Positions 20,131 to 27,721 of a DNA stretch of 64,000 nt are shown in pieces (within the stretch, counting starts at the first letter, position 1; the number at the start of each line of letters is the position of its first letter). Position numbers and translations under genes: made by a program. Under the pieces are notes generated by a model. It worked only from the letters and a program-made list of their open reading frames with translations, had not been told where the DNA came from and did no database searches. The DNA lies in NCBI RefSeq assembly GCF_900010725.2, contig NZ_LR734880.1, forward strand, positions 183,532 to 247,531, in the 5' to 3' direction. Source of the stretch: Planktothrix serta PCC 8927. Its GTDB lineage: Bacteria; Cyanobacteriota; Cyanobacteriia; Cyanobacteriales; Microcoleaceae.

Positions 20131-21348
20131 ATGAAATTAATAGAAATCAGCCCAGAATTCCCAATTATCCATCCTGAACCGATTAAAGCGGGACAAATTT
20201 GGGAAGTCCGTCGTCAAGTCTTCAGTCCTCTGGAATTGACACCAGAAGAACAACAGCATTTTTATTCCTCTGCTATTTTTGATTTTCTCAACGGGAATGC
20301 ACCGCCTCGCTATGTGATAATTGTCACGGAACCGCAACTAGAAATCGACGAAACACCGGAATGGCAAGTTATTTCGGTGATGTTACTGTCTGTAAAAACT
20401 GATTATCTGAGTTCAACTAATCTCTTAATTCCGACAGCAATTTCCGGTTTAGAACAGGATTTAATCGCCGAAACATCGACTGTAATTTCGATGCTAACTT
20501 GTAATTTATTAAGACCTGTGGGAAAACGATTATCTCGGAAAATTTATGACCTTTTATTAGATGTGGGGGACTTTGAACAAGGATTTATTGAAAAACCTCC
20601 TACCCCCGAAAAAATCTTAGCTTTAGGTTTGAAACAAGGAACGATAAATCATCCCGAATTTAATCAACAGGAATTAGACTGGAAAACGGTATTAGAAGTT
20701 CCTGTGGCGGCTTATTATCTCTATGTAAAAGCGGTATTAACCTTAGATGAAACCTTATTATTAGAACAACTTAAGGCAGAAATACGGATACAACCTGTTC
20801 CCTTAAGTCAATGGTTTGAGGGAATTGTTCAGACGGGATGGCAAACTTTTGAGGAGGTTTTTGGAATATTTTCTGCAACTCCTGCGTTAGAAGTATGGAG
20901 GGGTGCATCTACCACTAATTTCCCAGGAGGTGAAGCAGAAATAAGCCAGATTGAAACCTTAGTTCAACAGATTCAAACCACCGAAGATGATGACATTCTT
21001 TGGAATACTGTAGCAACTTTACGACAATTGCAACCCCACCATTCTGCTTTAGGGGTGAGACGGGTTAAGTCCATTAATATTCAGGAAACAGCCTTAGTTT
21101 TAACCCTAAACTTGATTTCCAGAGTTAAGGAAGAAGTGCGAATTTTATTGGAAGTCAATTCCCCAGACCATTCCCCTGTCCCTAAAGATTTAAAAGTGAT
21201 GATTTTAGATGAAAACAAAGAAATTGTATTGGAGGATACAGCCGAGAATAAAATTGTATCAATTGCGTTACAAGGCTTGCAAGGAGAAAAATTTAGTGTA
21301 AAAATGATAACCCAAGACGATTTCATCCTTGAAGATTTTAACATTTAA
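20131..21348 (+). CDS. DUF1822-like protein
   Basis: The function is unknown. The product is about 405 residues, soluble, acidic, and without signal peptide or membrane helices. An in-frame ATG exists at 20107, but ATG 20131 has a good ribosome-binding site (CAGGAGA at 20117-20123) seven bases upstream, so the later start is preferred. The N-terminal region (PGEPIKAGQIWEVRR-like: EPIKAGQIWEVRRQVFSP) and a C-terminal beta-rich segment (ALVLTLNLISRVKEEVRILLEV) resemble cyanobacterial DUF1822 proteins, which I recall as neighbours of sigma factors and CHAT proteins. The family name is moderately certain. It lies in the sigma-CHAT cluster. Confidence 0.6.
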   Translation: MKLIEISPEFPIIHPEPIKAGQIWEVRRQVFSPLELTPEEQQHFYSSAIFDFLNGNAPPRYVIIVTEPQLEIDETPEWQVISVMLLSVKTDYLSSTNLLIPTAISGLEQDLIAETSTVISMLTCNLLRPVGKRLSRKIYDLLLDVGDFEQGFIEKPPTPEKILALGLKQGTINHPEFNQQELDWKTVLEVPVAAYYLYVKAVLTLDETLLLEQLKAEIRIQPVPLSQWFEGIVQTGWQTFEEVFGIFSATPALEVWRGASTTNFPGGEAEISQIETLVQQIQTTEDDDILWNTVATLRQLQPHHSALGVRRVKSINIQETALVLTLNLISRVKEEVRILLEVNSPDHSPVPKDLKVMILDENKEIVLEDTAENKIVSIALQGLQGEKFSVKMITQDDFILEDFNI

Positions 21349-21534
21349 AGTCTATTTAAGGGCTGTAATTCAGTTAAATCAAATTTTTTCCTGATTTCTC
21401 CTAGAGAGATATCTCTGTTATAACTTCCGCTTCCCCTTCTCTTTTTTGCGAAAACCAGAAAATGAGAGTTGGGAGATAGGATAGTTAGATTGTGCTTGAA
21501 ACATTGTTCAACCAGACTTATCCAAACCAAACCT

Positions 21535-22026
21535 ATGAAAACCCTATTCTGTCTCGGTGCATTTCGGCGTCACTCTAAATTCTCTGAACAAGGATTTACC
21601 TTAATTGAGTTATTAGTTGTTATTATTATTATCGGAATTTTATCTTCAATTTCCCTGCCTTCCTTTCTGCGATTAATTAATCTGGCTAAAAGCACAGAAG
21701 GAAAGACAACCATTAGTTCAGTTAGTAAAAAGCAGGAGGCTTTTCATACTGAACATAACGAATTTACAAGTTCATTCCCTGATTTAGGGGCTGATATTAA
21801 AACCGAAACTGAAAATTATTCGTTTTATGTATTTGTAGATAATGACACTTTTAATGGGGCTATTCATATTGCTAAGTCTAAGCAAAAGTTTGTTGAGTCT
21901 TATCTTCAAATTATGTATTGGAAAAATAATCAACTTCAAAAGTGCTCCCCTGTTTCAGTTGATTTGAGTTTTCCAGCAGGGGTGATCGTCCAGGCGGTGG
22001 CAAATCCTAAACAATTCTGTCCTTAA
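21535..22026 (+). CDS. Type IV pilin-like protein (prepilin)
   Basis: The 163-residue product, counted from ATG 21535, has a classic prepilin leader: a short basic N-terminus, then GFTLIELLVVIIIIGILSS, with prepilin-peptidase cleavage expected after the Gly and Glu at +5. The rest is a globular pilin-type domain resembling cyanobacterial pilin G/H-like proteins with a C-terminal Cys. It would be assembled or anchored in the inner membrane as a minor pilin or pseudopilin. An upstream in-frame start at 21469 would give a 22-residue longer leader and is less likely. It lies 12 bp before the CHAT gene, so the two are probably translated from one message. Confidence 0.85.
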   Translation: MKTLFCLGAFRRHSKFSEQGFTLIELLVVIIIIGILSSISLPSFLRLINLAKSTEGKTTISSVSKKQEAFHTEHNEFTSSFPDLGADIKTETENYSFYVFVDNDTFNGAIHIAKSKQKFVESYLQIMYWKNNQLQKCSPVSVDLSFPAGVIVQAVANPKQFCP

Positions 22027-22038
22027 TCCTCAAATAAT

Positions 22039-25000
22039 ATGCTCTCGAATTCTTCCCAACCTCAAGCGGAAAAAAACTTTCAGGGTCGTTCTTTTAAAGG
22101 AAAAGATTTAACCCTGGAAGACTTTTCTAATGCCGATATTCGGGGTTGTGATTTTAGTGAAGCCAACCTCACCGGAGCTAACTTTCGAGGGGCTAAAGCG
22201 GGATTATCACAACAGGGGATTTACCGCAGTTTATTGATAGCAGCAGCCCTATCAGGATTAGCAGGAGCCGCTGCTACACTAGCCGTTGGTCAACCGATTG
22301 CATTGATGACGCCTAAACCTAATCCAGTCCTGCCTTTTACGGTCAATTTTATCATGGGCTTGATTTTAATTGGTGTGAATGCAATTTTATTAATATCAAG
22401 CCTCAAAAATGGACTAGAAAAAACAATTCAAAATCTAGGAATTACAATTGCAATTCTGATTCCTGTCGGGGGAATTTTAGCTGCATTAGGAAATGCCAAA
22501 ACTCCAATTTTATCAGAGTTACGAGTTTTTAGAATCAGCTATTTAATTGGAGCAAACCAAATCGCAAACCCAATTCCGGCTCTGATTGTCACCCTGACGG
22601 CTTCAATGGGAGCCACGCTAACCGTTATTTTTACCTTAGCTTTAGCGATTGCGATCGCAACTATTACTTTAAACAAAATCTTCAAATTATTAGTCATTGT
22701 CGAAGTATTAGCCATTGGAATTATTGCCAGTGCTATTGTGACTAGAAATGCCGATGATAGAGTTTTTGAAGTGTTTTCGGTAGTTAATAGAGAGCCAGCC
22801 CCCTTATCTGCAATTATCATCCTAATTGCCTTAGTGATATTATCAATAACTTTAGCAACTATTCTAATATTATTAAGTAGTAATATTGGGAAACGAGTTT
22901 TAAAAGAAGAAGAAAAATATTCAATTATTCGACAATTTGCGATCGCTATTTCTGCCTGGGGCGGGACTTCCTTTGTCAAAGCCAACTTAACCCAAGCTTA
23001 TTTTAATCAAGCTTTATTAAAAAGTACCAATTTTACCGATGCGAACCTCAAACATACACGCTGGTATCAAGCCGAAAAATTAGAATGGGCAAAAGTCGGA
23101 AACACGATTTTAGAAAATGCCCAAGTCCGAGAATTAATTGTTAGTTTAGATGGGTATAGAAAGAATTTTGTTGGAGTGAATTTAAGGGGAGCAAACTTAA
23201 TGAATGCGAACCTAGAATATGCTAATTTAAGAGAAGCCGATCTGACTGAAGCCACCTTAGAAACGGCAAATTTAGAATGGGCAAACCTCACCCAAACCCA
23301 AGCCATCGGGACTAATTTTAAAGAAGCACGTTTAACTGGGTCTTATGGTTTAAGCACTTGGAATATTGATAGCAGCACTAATTTATTATGGGTAAATTGT
23401 AAGTTTATTTATCTATTAGAATATCCCAAACCGGGAACTGATGACCGCGAACGTCGCCCCAGTAGCGGAGAATTTGGGCCGGATGAATTTACTAAATTGT
23501 TTCAAGAAGCCATCGATACCGTTGATTTAATCTTTCGAGAAGGAATTGATTGGCGGGCGTTTATTTATTCCTTCAAAAAAGTTCAAGTTGAAAACTCAGA
23601 AACCGAATTAACCATCCAAAGAATTGAAAATAAAGGCGATGGCGTGTTTATTGTCCGGGTGCAGGTTCCCCCCGAAACGGATAAAGCCAAAATTCATCAA
23701 AACTTTACTCAAACCTATCAGGAAACCTTACAAATCTTAGAAGCCGAATATCAAGAAAAATTAAAAATCAAAGATTCAGAAATTGCTAACTATCGTGAAC
23801 GCAGTTCTAATATGAGTGAAGTCATTCGGCTATTAGCCAGTCGAGAAATTACTCAAGACCGTAAATTTATCAAAAAATCTCCCCAAGTTGCAGGTAAATT
23901 AGTCATTTTAAAAATTATTAAAGGAGACTTTAAAACCGGGTTTACAGTCATGTTACAATTAGGACAAGATGGAATGTTACCTAGTACAGAAATTACGGGT
24001 TCCTTACCCGCCTTTCCTGAACTAGAAGCCACCTATCAACAGTGGAAAATCCTTTATCATAAACTTCAACTTCCTGTGCGGATTAGTGGTAGAAAAGTCA
24101 ATCTTTTTTCCTCTGAAGATGTATGTAAAGAGTCCGCAAAACTGTTAGAAAAACACCTCAAAACCTGGCTGAAATCAGAAGAATTTTATCCCCTCAAAGA
24201 TCGGTTACAACAAAAACTGAATTCCACAGATGAAATTCGATTCATTTTGCAAACAGAACATTCCACCCTCTTACGACTTCCTTGGCAAGTTTGGGAGGTT
24301 TTTGAACATTACCCAAAAGCGGAAATTGCCTTGAGTTTACCCCAATACGACCAAGCGGAATCTGTTCATTTAAACCTACCCCGAACACGAGTTAGAATTT
24401 TAGCGATTTTAGGAAATAATCAAGATATTAATGTTCATAAAGATCGAGCGATTTTACAACAGATTATTGGTGCGGATGTGACAGTTTTAGATCAACCCCA
24501 ACGGTTAGAGGTGGATGTTCATCTCCGCGATGAAATTGGCTGGGATATTCTGTTCTTCGCTGGACATAGTTTAACCGAGGAAGAATCGGGGATTATTCAT
24601 ATTAATTCGACGGATTATTTAACCATTTCTGATTTAAAATATTCCCTACGATTTGCGGTCAATCGAGGACTAAAATTAGCGATTTTTAACTCCTGTGATG
24701 GCTTGGGGTTAGCGCGGGATTTAGCGGATTTACAAATACCTCAAATTATTGTCATGCGAGAACCTGTTCCTGATACTATTGCGACGGAATTTTTAAAGTA
24801 TTTTCTCCTAGCATTTTCTAAGGGAAAAACCTTATATACAGCCGTGCGCGAAGCCAGAGAAAAACTCCACGCCAAAGAAGATCAATATCCCTGTGCCAGT
24901 TGGTTGCCCATTATTTTTCAAAATCCGGCAGAAATGCCTTTGATTTGGGATGATTTGCGGGGTTTATCTTCCACAATCACGGATGGTAAAACCTATTTAG

Positions 25001-25254
25001 AAGCTTTAGCAAAATTACGAGAACTATTTGAACAAAATTTTGATTTATCCCCTTTAGAACAAGCGAATATTTTAGAGCAATTGCAAGCTTTATTTCAAAT
25101 AGTGCCCATGCCTCCCTCGGAGCTTAAACAACGTTTAGGAAGTCAAGCTTTAATGGTGATTAAGGGGACAATTGCTGATTTACCCGCTACTTCTATCTTA
25201 AAACAAGAGGGTCAAAAACTATTGAAGGAAATTTCTCAAGAAATTTTGGGTTAG
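22039..25254 (+). CDS. Pentapeptide-repeat membrane protein with CHAT caspase-like protease domain
   Basis: CHAT domains are caspase-like cysteine proteases found in bacterial death and defence systems. The 1,071-residue protein has short pentapeptide repeats (about 15-55, ADIRGCDFSEANLTGANFRGA) and about six membrane helices (about 60-285). A second pentapeptide block lies at about 305-430 (VNLRGANLMNANLEYANLREADL), then an alpha-helical middle (about 470-760). The C-terminal CHAT domain is at about 770-980: FFAGHS puts the catalytic His at about 843 and NSCDG the Cys at about 886. Both are present, so it is predicted active. About 90 helical residues follow. It belongs to the sigma/DUF1822-like/pilin-like cluster. 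Substrate and trigger are unknown. Confidence 0.85.
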   Translation: MLSNSSQPQAEKNFQGRSFKGKDLTLEDFSNADIRGCDFSEANLTGANFRGAKAGLSQQGIYRSLLIAAALSGLAGAAATLAVGQPIALMTPKPNPVLPFTVNFIMGLILIGVNAILLISSLKNGLEKTIQNLGITIAILIPVGGILAALGNAKTPILSELRVFRISYLIGANQIANPIPALIVTLTASMGATLTVIFTLALAIAIATITLNKIFKLLVIVEVLAIGIIASAIVTRNADDRVFEVFSVVNREPAPLSAIIILIALVILSITLATILILLSSNIGKRVLKEEEKYSIIRQFAIAISAWGGTSFVKANLTQAYFNQALLKSTNFTDANLKHTRWYQAEKLEWAKVGNTILENAQVRELIVSLDGYRKNFVGVNLRGANLMNANLEYANLREADLTEATLETANLEWANLTQTQAIGTNFKEARLTGSYGLSTWNIDSSTNLLWVNCKFIYLLEYPKPGTDDRERRPSSGEFGPDEFTKLFQEAIDTVDLIFREGIDWRAFIYSFKKVQVENSETELTIQRIENKGDGVFIVRVQVPPETDKAKIHQNFTQTYQETLQILEAEYQEKLKIKDSEIANYRERSSNMSEVIRLLASREITQDRKFIKKSPQVAGKLVILKIIKGDFKTGFTVMLQLGQDGMLPSTEITGSLPAFPELEATYQQWKILYHKLQLPVRISGRKVNLFSSEDVCKESAKLLEKHLKTWLKSEEFYPLKDRLQQKLNSTDEIRFILQTEHSTLLRLPWQVWEVFEHYPKAEIALSLPQYDQAESVHLNLPRTRVRILAILGNNQDINVHKDRAILQQIIGADVTVLDQPQRLEVDVHLRDEIGWDILFFAGHSLTEEESGIIHINSTDYLTISDLKYSLRFAVNRGLKLAIFNSCDGLGLARDLADLQIPQIIVMREPVPDTIATEFLKYFLLAFSKGKTLYTAVREAREKLHAKEDQYPCASWLPIIFQNPAEMPLIWDDLRGLSSTITDGKTYLEALAKLRELFEQNFDLSPLEQANILEQLQALFQIVPMPPSELKQRLGSQALMVIKGTIADLPATSILKQEGQKLLKEISQEILG

Positions 25255-25316
25255 TTGGAATATTCTCAACAGAACTGACGTTAGATTAACTATAACTTAC
25301 AATATTTTTGGGGAAA

Positions 25317-25526
25317 ATGAGTAAAATTTGTGAACTTGTTCAAAATAGTTTAAAAACGGGTTACTTAACTTTAGAAGCCGAACAAGAATTAAGAAGACTG
25401 TTACAAACTACAAAGTATGGGGTTTCTGAATTAAATACTTTTGCTGATTTACAATACGCAGGAATACAAGGTCTGATTCGCCAAGAGTCCCGTGAACTTT
25501 TAGAGTCACTTAATCCAGAAATTTAA
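25317..25526 (+). CDS. Small helical protein of the CHAT cluster
   Basis: The function is unknown. The 69-residue, probably all-helical protein (ATG at 25317; an in-frame TTG at 25308 is a poorer start) has the segment ELRRLL...LNTFADLQYAGIQGLIRQESRELL. I recall similar short proteins beside CHAT and NACHT genes in cyanobacteria. It follows the CHAT gene by 62 bp and ends the cluster. A weak hairpin at 25599-25630 (AGGGTTG/CAACCCT) could terminate the operon. Confidence 0.65.
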   Translation: MSKICELVQNSLKTGYLTLEAEQELRRLLQTTKYGVSELNTFADLQYAGIQGLIRQESRELLESLNPEI

Positions 25527-25773
25527 GTTTGATTTCTCTTGGCTGACGGCACTTGTGGGGTATCGAGATCACAATTTAATTCCATCTCAAAAAATTAAAG
25601 GGTTGTCTTTGGAATATTTTTCCCAACCCTAACGTTATATCAATTAGTCAGCTTTGAAAAACTGAGGGAGCAAGATTAAAAAAATCGACTTCCCCTATTC
25701 TATTAACGAAAGCTCTCTCTCACTTGTCACAATTTTCACAATCAACATCTACCCTGTTTGAGGAATCAATAAT

Positions 25774-26991
25774 ATGTCAACTCTGAAAAAGTTTTTAATG
25801 GCTATACCTGTAGTTGGAGCGATCGCAACTCTTAATATCGGTTGCCCCGTTTTAGCTGCCAATCAAATGATTGTAAAAATCGGCGATTTAGAACGAACCA
25901 TTTCCATTACTGCACTTGAAAACTTTGTTAAAACCGGAGATACTTCTGGCTTACCCCTAGAATTTTCTAGTCCGCTTTTCACAAAAAATGTAGAACAATT
26001 GAAAGAACAGTTACAAAGACCAATTAGCATCGATCCTAACTCAGAGCTTAATTCTAAAGAACAAGATTTTATGGATGGTTTAATGCCAACGGGTACAGAG
26101 GAAGAACGCAAAGCTGCCTTAACATTAATGGGGGAAAAAGGGAATGGTCAAATCACTTTAGATTTTCTCAAAGTATTACCTGGAGATATTCTCAGTTCAG
26201 AGAATTTTTTGGACAGTCTGAATGCTTATCAACCAACACCAATCAAAACCCCTTCTGAAAAAAAATCACTATCTTTTTTGTCTACCCATAATCGACAAGT
26301 TGGAACCATTGATCTGTCAACTGGAGTTTTTACAAAAATTGCTGATACCCCTCGGTTTCATGATATAGCATTATCTGAAAACGGCAAACTTTTTGGCGTA
26401 TCGACGAATAGTCAACTTTATAGTATTGATCAAAGCTCCGGTGTATCCTCACTAATTGGCAATCTTGGTGTAAGGTTTAGTTCTCTAGGATTTTCTTCCA
26501 ACAACGTCCTTTACGGTGCTTCTGGTTCTGGCTTCTACACCGTTGACATAATGACTGGTGCCGCATCATTAGTATCAAGTATTCCCGGCTTTAATAGCGT
26601 TGGCGATATCGTATTTGATCCTAAGAATAATCAATTTTTAGCTTCATCGACATCGGTAAATTCAGGAAGTAACAGCTTGTTTTCTATTGATTTAACGGGT
26701 AGTGGCAAGAAAATTGGGGATATTGGCTTTAATAATGTCATTGGCTTATTCTTTGATAATGAAACTCTTTTCGCTTACACACTCGATAGAAAACAGTTAA
26801 TTATTAATTCTGAAACGGGAGTAGGTACTTTAGATAAAAACGTCACAGGTGTTAACGGTCTAATTTCGGGAGCCGCATCCTTACCCTCAACAGGTTCCAA
26901 AACTTCTGTTCCTGAACCTTCTTCAATGTTAGGTTTATTAGCATTTGGAACTTTCGGTATCGCTTCTCTATTAAAACGTAAACAGCAATAG
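25774..26991 (+). CDS. PEP-CTERM protein with DUF1400-like and beta-propeller-like regions
   Basis: This is an exported protein. A signal peptide (about 1-28, ending VLAAN) is followed by a DUF1400-like domain (about 30-150: MIVKIGDLERTISITALENFVKTG), usually found at the N-terminus of cyanobacterial alpha/beta hydrolases. Here the hydrolase is absent. Instead residues about 165-370 form repeated beta strands (STHNRQVGTIDLSTGVFTKI, ALSENGKLFGVSTNSQLYSID) suggestive of a propeller. The C-terminus is a PEP-CTERM sorting signal: VPEPSS, a hydrophobic helix and KRKQQ, so it is probably processed by an exosortase and placed at the cell surface. The gene is monocistronic. Its biochemical function is unknown. 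Confidence 0.8.
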   Translation: MSTLKKFLMAIPVVGAIATLNIGCPVLAANQMIVKIGDLERTISITALENFVKTGDTSGLPLEFSSPLFTKNVEQLKEQLQRPISIDPNSELNSKEQDFMDGLMPTGTEEERKAALTLMGEKGNGQITLDFLKVLPGDILSSENFLDSLNAYQPTPIKTPSEKKSLSFLSTHNRQVGTIDLSTGVFTKIADTPRFHDIALSENGKLFGVSTNSQLYSIDQSSGVSSLIGNLGVRFSSLGFSSNNVLYGASGSGFYTVDIMTGAASLVSSIPGFNSVGDIVFDPKNNQFLASSTSVNSGSNSLFSIDLTGSGKKIGDIGFNNVIGLFFDNETLFAYTLDRKQLIINSETGVGTLDKNVTGVNGLISGAASLPSTGSKTSVPEPSSMLGLLAFGTFGIASLLKRKQQ

Positions 26992-27081
26992 AAAGTTTTG
27001 AATTCAGTTGTCAATGATTAATGTATGAGAAATGCGATCGCATACCCCTATAGATCCCCCCCCAACCCCCCTTTTTAAGGG

Positions 27082-27203
27082 GGGCTTTGAAGAGAAGGTT
27101 ATCCCCATTCAAAACAACAATTCAACTCCTGTCCCCCCCTTCTCAAGCCAGGGCTTTGAAGAGAAGGTTATCCTCATTCAAAACAACCATTCAACTCCTG
27201 TCC
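27082..27203. repeat. Two direct copies of a 53-bp unit
   Basis: A unit beginning GGGCTTTGAAGAGAAGGTTA occurs at 27082 and again at 27151 (offset 69 bp), nearly identical over about 53 bp. It is embedded in C/G-rich sequence (CCCCCCTTTTTAAGGGGGG) related to the GTGTCAAC elements. It is non-coding despite an open frame through it. Confidence 0.8.
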
Positions 27204-27296
27204 TCCCCCTTACCAAGGGGTTAGGGGGGAGTTCTCCGGGCAATTGTTAATCATAGAGTTTAAATGCGTAATAGCTTATTATTTAACTTCTTCTCG

Positions 27297-27446
27297 AAAA
27301 TGGAATAATTTATTTCCCCACAACGTTAATAAGAATAAGACGCTTAGGAGCGAAGTATTCTCAGCCTCACTCCTTTAGAACTTCCCAAAAATTTCATCAA
27401 AAATGGAATAACTTCTTTCCCGATAACGTTAATAACAATAAGATGC
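27297..27446. repeat. Two imperfect 47-bp direct repeats upstream of the giant gene
   Basis: Copies at 27297-27343 and 27400-27446 share AAAATGGAATAA, TTTCCC and AACGTTAATAA.AATAAGA, at an offset of 103 bp. They lie about 280-425 bp before the start of the 4,427-residue gene. They could be operator-like repeats or decayed mobile DNA. The 26992-27721 space holds nothing else but this pair, the 53-bp repeat and one TIR element. Confidence 0.65.
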
Positions 27447-27472
27447 GTCGGGGTAAAGTTACTCCAAAAGGG

Positions 27473-27642
27473 GATCAACTTAAGCCGAAAATCCCCGATA
27501 ACATCCTAGATTAGATCCCCCTAAATCCCCTTTAAAAAGGGGGACTTTGAAGGAGTCCGGTTCCTCCCTTGGTTAGGGGGATGAATTAGGGGTCAGTCAT
27601 ATTTTCAGTTTCCTAGACGACTTTGAGAGATGAAATTGACAC
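27473..27642. mobile_element. TIR element (GTGTCAAC family), copy 3
   Basis: About 170 bp. The left end is GATCAACTTAAGCCGAAAA (diverged from GTGTCAACTTAAG) and the right end AAATTGACAC. It contains CTAGATTAGATCCCCCTAAA as in copies 1 and 2. It lies 79 bp before the start of the giant gene. Confidence 0.7.
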
Positions 27643-27721
27643 GCCATGAGTCATATTTCTCTCACTATTTAATTAAACCTCCAACACTGTTTATTTTTAT
27701 TCTTCAGGAGTTCATCCCATC

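Noticed and set aside
22539-22985. 148-residue minus-strand ORF inside the CHAT gene
   Set aside because: It is a shadow of the hydrophobic membrane region on the other strand, with no start context and no recognisable family.
27032-27250. 72-residue ORF with repeated FKGGFEEKVIPIQNN-like segments
   Set aside because: It is the translation of non-coding C/G-rich repeats related to the TIR elements, with no ribosome-binding site.
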